Origin: Chelydra serpentina
Lineage: Eukaryota > Chordata > Testudines > Chelydridae
Assembly: GCA_037349315.1 (NCBI GenBank)
Contig: JBAIAC010000007.1
Location: forward strand, 2,232,001-2,296,000
Reading direction: 5' to 3'
DNA: 64,000 nt
Each line of letters begins with the position of its first letter. Positions within the stretch are counted from its first letter, which is position 1. Shown in pieces: positions 36,301 through 47,900 of the stretch. The notes below the pieces were generated by a model that made no database searches, was not told where the DNA came from, and saw only the letters and a program-made list of their open reading frames with translations. A program made the position numbers and the translations under genes.

Positions 36301-36355
36301 CTAAACTGTAACCAAGCACTACTATGTTAAATAAAAAAATTCTTCTGTGCTATTT
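33350..36355 (+). other. GPR137C: GPR137C 3' untranslated region (predicted)
   Basis: Mostly single-copy, non-coding sequence after the GPR137C stop, with a (CA)n tract at 35267-35287 and an A tract near 35910. No known repeat consensus was recognised over most of it, which fits a long 3'UTR. The end is placed about 20 bases after the AATAAA at 36330. The exact cleavage site is inferred. Confidence 0.6.
36330..36335 (+). promoter_or_regulatory. Candidate GPR137C polyadenylation signal AATAAA
   Basis: AATAAA in an AT-rich setting, followed about 20 bases later by a T/GT-rich stretch. It is the best canonical signal downstream of the GPR137C stop before sequence character changes. No transcript evidence is available. 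Confidence 0.5.
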
Positions 36356-38740
36356 ATGGGCATCTGGGGTGAGTTCTGCTCCTGGTGCAACCTTCAGTTA
36401 GGCAACCGGGGTCTCTGCATCACTTGTCCACTGATCAGTGGACTCTACCCACGTTTAAAATATTTAAAGCCACATTATTTTTCTCCTCTCTCTCTCTCCG
36501 CACCCCGCCCCCCTTCCCCGATTGCTGCATTCCTGCACAGAGATCCAGCTTGCTAAAGGGACACACTCGGAGCCTTTACCTGAGTAAGATTAAGAGTGTT
36601 CTTCAAGCCAGAAGATTCAACTGGGGACAGTGACACTATCTGTCACTCATCCTCCTTAACAAGCAGTCCCCGTGGCCCCCACCACCCCCATCTTGTAGGC
36701 TAACTGTCCTATGATGCATCGGCTGGAAGCATCCGGTGACTCTTGATGCAGGAAAACTACACCCATAAGAGCTCTGCCTACCCTGCTCGGCAACTTGCCA
36801 CTCCACAAGGTGACTGGGGCCATCTTAGTCACTCTGTAGCTGTACCAAGAGCAGTCGCTGTGGCTGCAGCATGAAGCGGAATAGAGGTGGGGCGGGGGGG
36901 CAGGAAGGGTGAGGGCTTGGCCTTCCTCGAGGGGAGCTGCAAGCTGCCCTTAACATAGCCCAGCCTCTCACCCCTCCTGCCCACACCTTTCTATTCTGTC
37001 CTGCAACCCTCCATCTCTGTTCCTGGGCGTGTAGCAGGAAAGGGCTCTGCCATGCCTCCCCCATTCATAAGCACACGCTGAGGTGTCAGAGCAGCTGCCA
37101 TATTTGAACAGCGTTCCCCTGTATAGGGGAAGGACATCTCGCCCGTGCACCCAGCCTTGACTCTAACCATGTGCCTAGTGGGGCATGTGGCAAGTTGAGA
37201 GCCCACCCTCTGCTGTTACAAGCCAGAGGAGTGGGTTGAGGCCCTGGGCCTTGTAGGATGATGCACTTAGAACTCATGTTGGGGGGGATGGGGGTGAGAG
37301 AACACACTAGGCCCTGCACAGCCACGCAGCCGGTACAGGCTTTGGGGGCAGCAGCTACCAGGCCAGTAACACACATATGGGGAGAGTGGACAAGGCCCCC
37401 TAGGTATGTTTGTCAGGTGTTGTGGGGAGAGGGGGCAGTTAGTGATCAGCTGGAGACGCTGTGGGCCTAACCCTATATCTCATCAGTTCCCTTTGGGCCT
37501 GACTTCACATGGTGCCAGGCCTGCAGCTGTGTGATACTTCCTGGTTCTGCCCCAGGAGCTGCTGGTAGAGGGTATGACCGCTTGAGCCACATGGGCCATT
37601 ATTTCCTCCCCTTCCCCAGTGCCCTGGCTTGCCCCTCTCCCCTGTACCAGGAAACTTCAACCCCTGCCAGTGCTAGGCCTGTTATAGCCTGCCCCCCTCC
37701 CTGGCAGGGTGGAACCCCTCCCCCATTGCATGGCCTAGTGCTGCGGGAGGTGGAGTAATGGACCGGGCTGGGCTTCTCCAAGGAAACGCCACGTTTGGCT
37801 TCCCTGCTCATTAACCGTGCAGAGACCAACGGGGCCTGGAACCAGCCATGTCCCTAAGCTGCCAGAAGCAGCCAAAGCAGGCACTGCTGTGCATGGGGAG
37901 AGGGGATAAAATCAGACCCAGCTAGAGTCCCCCCTACCCTCAGCCCCCCTCGGGAAAACTAGCACCAACCTGGTACCTCCCTGCCTGTCATCTTGGGGAT
38001 GCCATCCAGTAGCAGCAGCTGCCAGAGCAGGGACCTCTAGACAGTGAGAACATTTTACAATCTTAACAACTTTCTCTGCCCTGTGCCGCTTGTTCTGGCC
38101 GTCTCCCTTTTCCCCCCAGTCCCTTCACCTCAGCTTCACTCCACACCTGCCCCTCCATCTCCTCTCCCCTGCCTACTCCCCCTTTCCTCAAATGCCCCCC
38201 CCCCTCTTCTGCTGATCCCCTCCTAACTAAACTCCCACCCCCCCTCACAAAATAAACCATGGAACTACCTTGCCAGTGGCCACCCTCCTGCTGCTCATGT
38301 TTTCCCCTTCCCCTATCCCACCCCTCGTGCCCATGTCGATCCTAAGCTCTTCAGAGCAAGGCCTATGGCTACTCTGTCTCTGTACAGCACCTAGCCCAGG
38401 GGCACTACCCCGCTAAACATGGTCACTATAACAAAGGCTGGGCCTCGCTCCTGGTTCAAAGAGCCGTCCATGTCCATCCTGCCCAGTGACGGAAATGAAA
38501 ATGATTTGTGGCTGTTACGTAGAAGCAGCCTGCCCTGCTCATGAGACCCGCCCACTCTTGGTGGTAGAACAAAACTTGTGTGCTCAGTCACCAGCTTGTT
38601 GATAAGAGCCCACTTCCACTTTAATTGAATTGTTTCATTAGAACTAACCCCCCCTCCCCCAACTTGGTAAGGCAACGCCCATCTTTTCATGTGCTGTGTA
38701 GATGTGTGTGTATATACACATGTATGTCTGCCTACTGTAT
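36356..38740. other. Intergenic, between the convergent gene ends
   Basis: Contains GC-rich single-copy text, pyrimidine-rich tracts (about 38100-38260) and an old SINE-like scrap (about 38338-38412, CTGTACAGCACCTAGCCCAG). No gene was recognised; open frames on both strands lack homology. Confidence 0.5.
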
Positions 38741-38744
38741 TTTC

Positions 38745-39290
38745 CACTCCATGCATCTGATGAAGTGGGTTTTAGCCCACGAAAGCTTATGCCCAAATAA
38801 ATTTGTTAGTCTTTAAGGCAGGGGTGGCCAACCGGAGCCTGAGACGGAATCAGAATTTACTAATGTACATTGCCAAAGAGCCACAGTAATACGTCAGCAG
38901 CCCCCATCAGCCCTCTCTCCTCCCCCCCAGCACCTCCTGCCTGCCGGTAGCCCTGCTGATCAGCACCTCTCCTGCCCGCCGCAATCAGCTGTTTCACAGT
39001 GTACAGGAGGCTCTGGGATGGAGGGGGGAGGAGCAAGGGTGCAGCAGGCTCAGGGGCAGGGGCCTTGGGATAAGGGGTGGAGTGGGGGCAGGGTCTGGGG
39101 TTGAGCAGTGGAAAGTTGGAGCCTGTAGCTCCAGCCCCAGAGTCAGCACCTAGACAAGGAGCCGCATATTAACTGCTGAAGAGCCGCATGCGGCTCCAGA
39201 GCCACAGGTTGGCCACCCCTGCTCTTAGGTGCCACAAGGACTCGGTTTTGCTGATACAGACTAACACAGCTACCGCTCTGAAACCTGATA
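38745..39290 (+). repeat. CACGAAAGCTTATG-family retroposon split by a hAT MITE
   Basis: The left part has GATGAAGTGGGTTTTAGCCC and GAAAGCTTATGCCCAAATAA. The right part resumes at GTGCCACAAGGACTCGG and ends AGACTAACACAGCTACCGCT. Joined, they give the standard monomer of the family found at 3738, 27914, 45020 and 58062. Confidence 0.85.
38819..39221. mobile_element. hAT-like MITE with perfect 15-bp terminal inverted repeats
   Basis: Starts CAGGGGTGGCCAACC and ends GGTTGGCCACCCCTG, exact reverse complements. Flanks ctttaagg (38811-38818) and ctcttagg (39222-39229) match 6 of 8. It interrupts a retroposon, so it is younger than that copy. Part of its interior is duplicated in inverse at 40341-40460. 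Confidence 0.92.
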
Positions 39291-39394
39291 CTAGCCACGG
39301 TAAGGCATATTGAGAATGAAACCCAGGACTAGGGACCAGAGAGAGTGCGCTTGAGGGCAATCCTGCCATCCCTTTTCCCTGCACCTTGTGGATG

Positions 39395-40815
39395 TGTAAA
39401 ATCATAGGACTGTAAGGGACTTCAAGAGGTCCAGTCCCCTGCACTCATGGCAGGGTTAAGTATTATCTAGACCATCCCTGACAGGTGTTTGTCCAACCTG
39501 CTCTTAAAAACCTCCAATGATGGAGATTCCACAACCTCCCTGGGCAATTTATTCCAGGGCTCAACCACCCTGGCAGGAAGTTTTTCCTAATGTCCAACCT
39601 AAACCTACCCTGCTGCAATTTAAGCCCATTAATTACTTCTTGTCCTATCCTCAGATTAAGGACAACAATTTTTCTCCCTCCTCCTTGTAACAACCTTTTA
39701 TGTGCTTGAAAACTTATGTCCCCTGTGTTCTCTTTTCCAGACTAAACAAACCCAATTTTTTTCAATCTTCCCTCATAGGTGATGTTTTCTAGACCTTGAA
39801 TAATTTTTGTTGTTCTTCTCTGGACTTTCTCCAATTTGTCCACATCTTTCCTGAAATGTGGCACCCAGAACAGGAGACAATACTCCAGTTGAGGCCTAAT
39901 CAGCACAGAGCAGAGCAGAAGAATTACTTCTCATGTCTTACTTACAATACTCCTGCTAATACATCCCAGAATGTGTGTGTTGGTTTTTTTGGCAATTGTT
40001 ATATTGACGACTCATTTAGCTTATGGTCCACCGTGGCCCCCAGATCCCTTTCCGCAGTACTCCTTCCTAAGCAGTCACTTCCCATTTTGTACGTGTGCAA
40101 TTGATTGTTCCTTCCTAAGTGGAGTACTTTGCATTTGTCCTTATTGAATTTCATTCTATACTTCAGACCATTTCTCCAGTTTGTCCAGATCATTTTGAAT
40201 TTTAATCCTATCCTCCAAAGCCCTTGCAACGCCTCCCATCTGCAAACTTTATAAGCATCCTCTCTGTGCCATTATCTACATCATTAATTTAGACATTTAA
40301 CAGAACCGGACCCAGAACCGATTCCTTCGGGACCCCACTCATATGCGGCTCCTTGTCTAGGTGCTGACGCTGGGGCTGGAGCTACAGGCTCCAACTTTCC
40401 ACTGCTCAACCCCAGACCCTGCCCCCACTCCACCCCTTATCCCAAGGCCCCTGCCCCTGAACCGGACCCAGCATGACACTGAACCACTGATAACTACTCT
40501 TTTGCACCCACCTTAAAGTAGCTCCGTCGAGGTTGCATTTCCCTAGTTTGTTTGTGAAAAGGTCATGTGAGACAGTATCAAAAGCTTTAATAAAGTCAAG
40601 ATATATCACATCTACTGCTTCCCCCCTATCTACAAGGCTTGTTACCTTGTCAAAGAAAGTTATCAGGTTGGTTTGACATGATTTGTTCTTGACAAATCCA
40701 TACTGACTGTTACTTATCTTATTATTTTCCAGATATTTGCAAACTGATTGCTTAATTATTTGCTCCACAGGTACAGAAGTTAAGATGACTGGTCTGTAAT
40801 TCCCCGGGGAATTAC
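39395..40815 (-). mobile_element. CR1 LINE fragment with reverse-transcriptase remnants
   Basis: Minus-strand CR1. The 3' end is near 39400 (AGGACTGTAAGGGACTTCAA). Coding scraps include SCQTNLITFFDKV and VIYLDFIKAFDTVSH (about 40560-40720) and a QLHTYKMGSDCLG-like block. Frame breaks are common. A 120-bp foreign segment sits inside it at 40341-40460. Confidence 0.85.
40341..40460 (-). repeat. 120-bp inverted duplicate of a nearby MITE interior
   Basis: Reverse complement of 39050-39169 with one mismatch over 120 bases. It carries neither MITE end. The host motif GAACCGGACCCA occurs both before it (about 40303-40314) and at its far edge (about 40459-40470). Confidence 0.9.
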
Positions 40816-41039
40816 ACTAGAAGTTTCTCACCTCTTGAGGGAGATATGCCAGTCTCATCTCAGCCTCTAGGGAAGAAATGTCTGGCAACCTTTAAGGCCT
40901 GCCGTGATTGCTGATGCACCGAGATTCATTTGTCTAGAACCATTCTTGATTTGACTAGGAATATCAGAGTCAGCAAATTGTACTCTACCTACCTTTCTAA
41001 AATTGGGTTAAGGGAAAAGTGTAGTCAGAGCAAAACACT

Positions 41040-41295
41040 GTTTTAGGATTTGTCTACACAAGGTTTCACCAGTTTCACTTTAACTGGGGTTTTTAAATGG
41101 ACTGAAATAAATGCAAGCCTCTATGTGATCACTTATAGCAGTTTAGCTCAAACTGATTCCTAATTGACAAACTAAACTGAAACAAGCCTGGTTTAAAACG
41201 GAAATAAAGTGCATCCATACAGGGATTTGCACTGGTTTAGAATCAAGCTGTTAGTTCAATTGGTACAGCTTTGTCCTGTAGACAGAGCAGTTGTC
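41040..41295. mobile_element. MITE (TTTGTCTACA...TGTAGACA type)
   Basis: Left TTTAGGATTTGTCTACACAA and right GCTTTGTCCTGTAGACAGAG are inverted-repeat ends. The interior is AT-rich and repeats the AAACTGGTTTA motif. It is close to the presumed ERO1A transcript end. Confidence 0.5.
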
Positions 41296-41367
41296 TTTAT
41301 AGCATCAACCATGAAGTTTAGGTGGATCCTCCAAGCTACACTGTAGTATGCCCCAGGACTGCACCAA

Positions 41368-41906
41368 GTGAAGAGTTTTTATATTTTACACCCTCACAAA
41401 ATGTTGCTTTTAAAACAATTTAAATGGGGGTTCTGGAAGAAACTATTGAACACAGACATGAAAAAACTGCTGGTGAAACAAAGACAACCCCTAGTGAGTT
41501 ACTGTACTTGTATTTTGTATTTCTGCATTTGTTCAGTGTCACATTTTCACCAACAACATCAATTCCCGAAGGCAGACAAAAACAGATACGTTTTATCCAA
41601 GGAAGGAGTGCCACACACATATTTAATCATTAGTCAATCATTCAAAATTATCTTCAAAAAAATAAAAATTGATCATTTTACTTTACACAATCAAATCTTT
41701 TTCCCCCACCCCTTTACAAAAAGCAGCTTCTTTATACAAAAGATTTGGTCTCAGCAGGTTACTGACACAATCATTCTGTAAAGTGAAGGGTTCTTCCAGT
41801 GTCTTTTCCTTTGTGGTTGCCTGAAGTTGAAGGAAACCTGATTTTCCTCTGTTTTATAGAAAACAGAATAAAAAAGGTAATCAAAGTCTTTTTCCGTCAG
41901 ACAAAT
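41368..41906 (-). other. ERO1A: ERO1A 3' untranslated region (minimum, predicted)
   Basis: AT-rich, non-repetitive sequence directly downstream of the ERO1A stop on the minus strand. No canonical AATAAA was found on the minus strand close to the stop; a variant ATTAAA occurs near 41625. The true end is uncertain and could reach the MITE at about 41290. Confidence 0.4.
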
Positions 41907-41967
41907 TCACTGCACATTTCGTAACAAGTTCTTGAAGTTTTCCAGCTCTCGAACGCTAGTTGAAATC
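41907..41967 (-). CDS. ERO1A: ERO1A exon 15 (C terminus)
   Basis: Encodes [19 protein letters not shown] then TGA (41907-41909). Human ends LLQNIH. Acceptor gcatacag. Confidence 0.95.
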
Positions 41968-44900
41968 CTGTATGCAAGAGAAGGGAGGAAAAAAGTTAAG
42001 AGAAATCTAAAATACACAAAAGGTCTCATTTTAAAATGTTTTTATATAAATGCAAATAACATTAGAAAACAGTTCTTGCAGCTAAGGATTTTGTCTGTTA
42101 AAAGGAATTATGGAACTGAAACAAGTTTTGCTGACTCATTTTAAAGTCAGATGTAAATTATTATACATTCTTAATCCTGGTAACAGAAGCGGACCCTTCA
42201 TAAATAGAACGTTAGCTACGGTGTGGTGAAATACGCTTGCTCAACAGAGTTGGTCATGAAGCCAACTATAAAATTAAAACAGCCATTCAAAGGGGCTGTC
42301 AGAACAACTTACAGATAAACTGGTGTTTATTTTAAACATTTCTGAATTGCGCACACCAAGTCATTTTATTGCAAAATGCACTTCGTTACTGGGGGTTTGG
42401 CATCAGTGAGAAAACCACCAGGGCAAGTCCCTTGCTTAACTTCCCATATTTTTACAGCAATCTATGCTCCTTCATTGTATTCTCTTTTCAAACAGAGGAT
42501 ACTGACTAGCTGATTTGAAAGTCATTTACAAACATATGATGGAGCAAGAACATTTCAGTTGGTCTTGATGCAAGTTAAATGTTTGTTTTACAAAGCACTT
42601 CCACCCCATAGAGATGAGAAGATAAAGTGGAATGAAAGCCCCTGATTGCTGGATACAGCTTCGGATTGGGGTTGTGACGCTTGCACAGGACTTTAGCACA
42701 TAAAAAGACTTGGCGGGCGGGGGGGGGGGGGGACCTTGGGAGGGGAAGGATTCGGGGGAGGAGGATCTCAGGGTCATTAATCAGCTTCCTTTGGAAATAT
42801 TCACCTGTGGAGTGCTCCCAGTTTTATACCAGCTGTTTTCTAAGGTACCATTAAATCAGCACATTAAAGAGCACAGTGCAGTAGCCGGAACTCTTTTTTA
42901 AAAAGGATGGCGGCGGCAGCACTCAGTGGTTTATTTTTTGCCTCTCAGCACAAGCTGAACAATGTCAACCCGCTGAAGAAAGTGCTTAATTTTTTCCAGA
43001 CCAACTTATCTACCCTGGAGTTTTCCCCCTGCCATGTGCTACCAACTGGCGTTACAGAGGATAAAACTCAGAGGCTTGGTTTGAAATTAATTTAGCTATA
43101 ATTCAGGACTACGAAACTTTAAAAGCCAGCAACTTGGTGCAAAGAATCCCACAGAAAACCTGTTAGCCAGCTAAGAACTCCAGACCTGTTAACAGAACAA
43201 AGGGGCAGCGTGTAACCAAAACGTCTTTCAATAACGTCTTTCTTTTGAAAGGCTTCTTTTTTCCACAGCTACTGCCAAACAAACCTCCCCAGCTCCTAAA
43301 GAGCCTGATTGATGGATGCCTGTTAAATAGAACTCTTGCAAATAGAGGTTTTAAAATTGGTACAACTTAGAAGCTTTAAGGTCAGCCTCCACACTAAACA
43401 GAGGCCTGATAACAGGAACCTTTGTTGAAGGACAATCTGTTCCTAAAACAGAAACATTCAATTTCTTAGACTTCTGAATTCTTCATATGAGAGCCTTGAG
43501 CATTAACTTTAAATCATAGAAAATGAAACAAAATATTATTGCTTATTCCTACTTTAAAGTATATCAAAACAATCAACTGAAGTTTAGAAGTGTCATTATC
43601 AGAAAGTCTGATCAGATTTTAAAGAGTTAACACAGCTGTTACTAATCACAGTGAACTTTTTTATTTGTATGCACCACCTTGCATTTTATTTAGATTGGAA
43701 AAAAGCAAAACACAGAATTTTAAACTAACCTTCCAAAAGCATTAAAGAAGGAGACGATTTCTTGTCTTGTTAGCTGGAATCCATAAGAAGGGCCACTTTC
43801 TGGTATGTTTTCTATCAGTTTTTGTGAAAAGAGGATCTTCAAAGCTGTACCCAAGCCCTGAGTCTGTGCAGAATAAATAAAACAGTAGTAAGTGGGCCAC
43901 TGAATTAGCAAATTAACTTCATTTCCCATCACTTTATTGGAACAGATTAATACAAACAACAAAGTAATCTTAATTGAGTGGGTTCATTTATGAATGTATG
44001 TTGCAGTAACACCTAGGAGCCCCAGTCATGGACCAGGACCGCTTGTGCTAGGCGCTGTACAAATAGAACAAATTGCTTATTGGACTTACTTGCAACTTTC
44101 CCCAAAGGCGACATTTTAAACACCCAACGCAGTCCATAATTCTTGAAATATTCCTAAAATGGAGCCTAAATTCCTCCTTAAAAAAAAAAAAAAGTAGGAC
44201 TTTTAAATACAAAACATCATTGTTACATGGTTATTAAAAGATTTTAAAAAATCACGTCGATTAGCTAGTGCCTAAGGAAATGCTTTCAGGTATTGGGGGC
44301 TCTATCAGGCAGGCTGTACCCATTTCCCAGACAGGGTTTTGTGGTGCATCTTAGCTTTCTACCATTATCAGAAGTGCTAAGAAAACTAGTGAATATATTT
44401 ACTCCAGTTGGATATTTCTGGTCTAGTAACTTAAGCACATCAATGTCTTATGATGTCATATTCAGTCTGATAACCCAATGTGAGAAGTACTTTATTCTGT
44501 CAGCAAAGTGAACAATTACCTTTAGTTTAGCAGCTTCCTTTTTATTTCCAGCAAAAAATGAGTTTTCATCAAAGTGCAAAGGGAAAGACCTGAAGCAGAA
44601 CAAAGAGGGTGAAATTTGCAAAAATCCCAAAGTGACAGGAGCTTACACCCCATTTTCAAGTGATTTAGGCACTTTGGCTCCTAAGTCTATTTGAAAGTCA
44701 AAGGCAATTAGACACCTAAGTCACTTAGGATCCAAATTCCATTTTCAAAAGTCATTTGCGCTCTGAATCTCTACTTTACAGTATCATTTAAATCTATTGC
44801 ATGCACTTAAAATTCTCATAATAAACCTCATTTTTATAATAAAAATGAGTTATCCATGTCTCAGACACGAACAATAGGAGACTGGACATGGGAAACAGAC

Positions 44901-47900
44901 AAACTACAGCATCTCCCTCTATGAAATCGAAGGCCAGATTCTAATCTTAGTTAACTGACATGCCCCATACATCCACTATTAGAGAGTCTTGCCCTATATC
45001 CATGACCATCTCTTTTTAGGTTTCAGTGTAGTAGCCGTGTTAGTCTGTGTCAGCAAAACGAAAATAAGAAAGAAAAACTTGTAGCACCTAATTAGTCTCT
45101 TAAGGTTGGTCTATGCACCTCGACCTCATCATGTTTCTCTGACTGTATAAATATCTGTCTACTGTATATTTCATTCCATGCATCCGATGAAGTGGGTATT
45201 AACCCACGAAAGCTTATGCTGAAATAAATTTGTTAGTCTCTAAGGTGCTACAAGTTTTTCTTTCATCTCTTTTTAGATGTTTAAAATGATTTTGGACTGA
45301 AGTGTAAAGCTAGTCCTAGAGTTCTGCACATCAGTCAGATAGAAAGTAAGTATCACAAGTGACAACTAGACAGTTATTAAACTCAGTTCTGCGAAAGCTT
45401 AAAGACAACCTAAACTATTGAACAGTGGGGTTAGTACCTGGTTTGACCGTTTGAATTCAGATACGGGGGCAAGCCACTTAGCCTCCCTGTGCCTCAGTTC
45501 TCCATCTGTACAATGGGGATAACACACTGCCCTGTCCCACAGGGGTGTTGTGAAGTTAAATACATTACAAGAATGTGAAGTGCTTTGAGATCTACTGATG
45601 ACAAGCTCTATGTAAGAGCTAGGTATTATTACTACTGAGAATACACTGGAATAATAAATATAATTAGCTGACCCATACCATCCCACTACAGAAAAAAAAT
45701 CTTATTTTCTAAAACATTTTAAGTAGGAGAGAATAAGACAAATTCATAGCTGCTCACTATTCCCTTTCCAGCATTATTTACTTGGTTAGGTGAAGGATTT
45801 CCAGCAGTTGGTTTTTGGTTTCCGTGTCTCTGTTTTCATTCCCCGTGAACAACTGGAATCCTGGGCGCTCAAAGAATGGCAGCACTTTTGACATTGCCCG
45901 TAATTCAATTAGGTAGAGGAAATACAGGTTCTTGAGCCTCTTGGGACCTTCTCCTTGAGTAAGGATTTCATCAAATCTGTGCTGAAACTCCGTAATGTTG
46001 TGTCCCCACGTTGTCCCCGACCACGTATCTTAGAGAGGAGAAGAAAGGGGAAAGGGCAGCTTTGAAAATTAGGCAGTAAACTTCTTTCCCACTAGGCCAT
46101 GCACGTGGTTAACGTTAATTTTTAGAATTTAATGTTTACAACACACTCAGGCCTGGTCCACACACAAAGTTGCACTAGCTTTTTATACTGATTTAAAACC
46201 GAACTTGCTATAAAACCCCGGGTGGACATTCTTAAATCATCTTACTGGCTTATATTGGTAAATTGACAGGTACAACCTAAATCAAGCTAACGGATTTTAA
46301 ACTGATCTACGCAGGTCTAAACTAGCTCAGTGGTTTGAGCATCGGCCTGCTAAACCCAGGGTTGTGAGTTCAATCCTTGAGGGGGCCATTTGGGGATCTG
46401 GGGCAAAAATTGGGGATTGGTCCTGCTTTGAGCAGGGGGTTGGACTAGATGACCTCCTAAGGTCCCTTCCAACCCTGATATTCTATGATTCTATGATTCT
46501 ATGATGCAACCCCCACGGTAATTCAATCTGCTTTTTAAACGACTTTAGTTAAACTGGTGTAATTTGCATGAACACGAGGCCTTAGCAGTATCCAATCCCC
46601 TGATCTCTTCAGGGGATTGGATACTGTTCAGCATACATTGATGGATGCTCCAATTTCCTTTGTCTCTTCATTCCTACCCTCAAAAACCATTAATTCATTG
46701 CAAAATTCAAAGAGGCACCTTTGTTATGGGATGATTTCCTGTGCAGGAAGACAGAGTGAGCTTCCCCGTTTCATTGCAACAAGAATGAATGCTGACCCCA
46801 GAGCCGCAGACACCCCCGAATGAAATGAGTGATGTCAGTGCACAGAGAGGTGTGACCCTGTCTTTTTAACTAGACATGCAGCAAAATGAAAAGTGATTTG
46901 TCCAAATGAGGACTAGTGAAAATATTTTTAGTGCTCCTAAAAAAAGTCTGTAAACCAGAGAGAGAAACTACATACAAACATAAGGAGATGTAACCACCAT
47001 CTGGTGGCTAACTGTGTGTGTGGGGGATAAAGACACACTGTTGGCGCAGGTTACAGCTACTTAACCAGAGAGTCTGTTAAACAAGAACTGTTGTACTAAG
47101 AAGTCTTAAGGAATCCTGTAATATGTGCAGTTGTATGTCTGTGTACAAGCAGTGTATTACAATTCTTGGCCAATTCTGAGGCATGAGAGATCATTTGAAT
47201 CATACTACTGAGAAGTATGGACCAAAATTTTCAAAGCTGGGTGTCTAAATTCAGGCATCTAAGTCCGTACCTATAGAAAAGCAGTGAACATGTCCTGGGA
47301 AAAGTTAAAAGATTGGAAAATCTTAACTGAAGAGATCAGAATGTCTGCGAGAAATTGCTGCTCAACTTGCTGTAATTGAGCAAGGCACGAAGGGTTAACC
47401 AGACTGACAGGTAAGGCGGGGTCAGAGGTGGAAAGTTGCTCCAAAGTGAGCTGTGAGGAGAACCTGGAGGAGCGTAAGAGGCAAAGGCCAGGCATTTTCA
47501 AACCGGAGTGCCAAAAGTGAGCCACATTCAGGCTGTTCAGTACAAGGTGCGGAATGCCGGCAGCTCCATTCGGCAGCGATGAGATAGGTGGATGCTCAGC
47601 ACTTCGGAGCATGTGCCAGTTTTGATTCAGGTGCCCAAATTGGATTCAGGAGCCTAATTTATGGTTTGAATTTTTTTGGCTTTGGTTTCCAATTAAATTT
47701 TTTAAAAATTAAGACTCCTAAAGGCATTTGGATAATTGTATACCCAACCTCGTGTGTCTGACTTCCACATCCAGCTGTCGTCTGTGTATAAGGGGAAGAA
47801 TGAAGAGAGGGAGAGCGAAGCTGGACCCAAACCCTGCTGAAATGGGCTACCAGCTAGTATTTTACTAAGCAGCGGAAGTCAATTCCCATCTGAGCTGACT

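Noticed and set aside
41368..41781. 137-codon plus-strand frame
   Set aside because: It lies antisense in the presumed ERO1A 3'UTR, is AT-driven and has no recognisable homology.
46322..46400. tRNA gene
   Set aside because: The A- and B-box text belongs to a CryI SINE head. There is no cloverleaf acceptor pairing, and a CR1-like tail follows. The same applies at 3079-3265 and 54530-54750.
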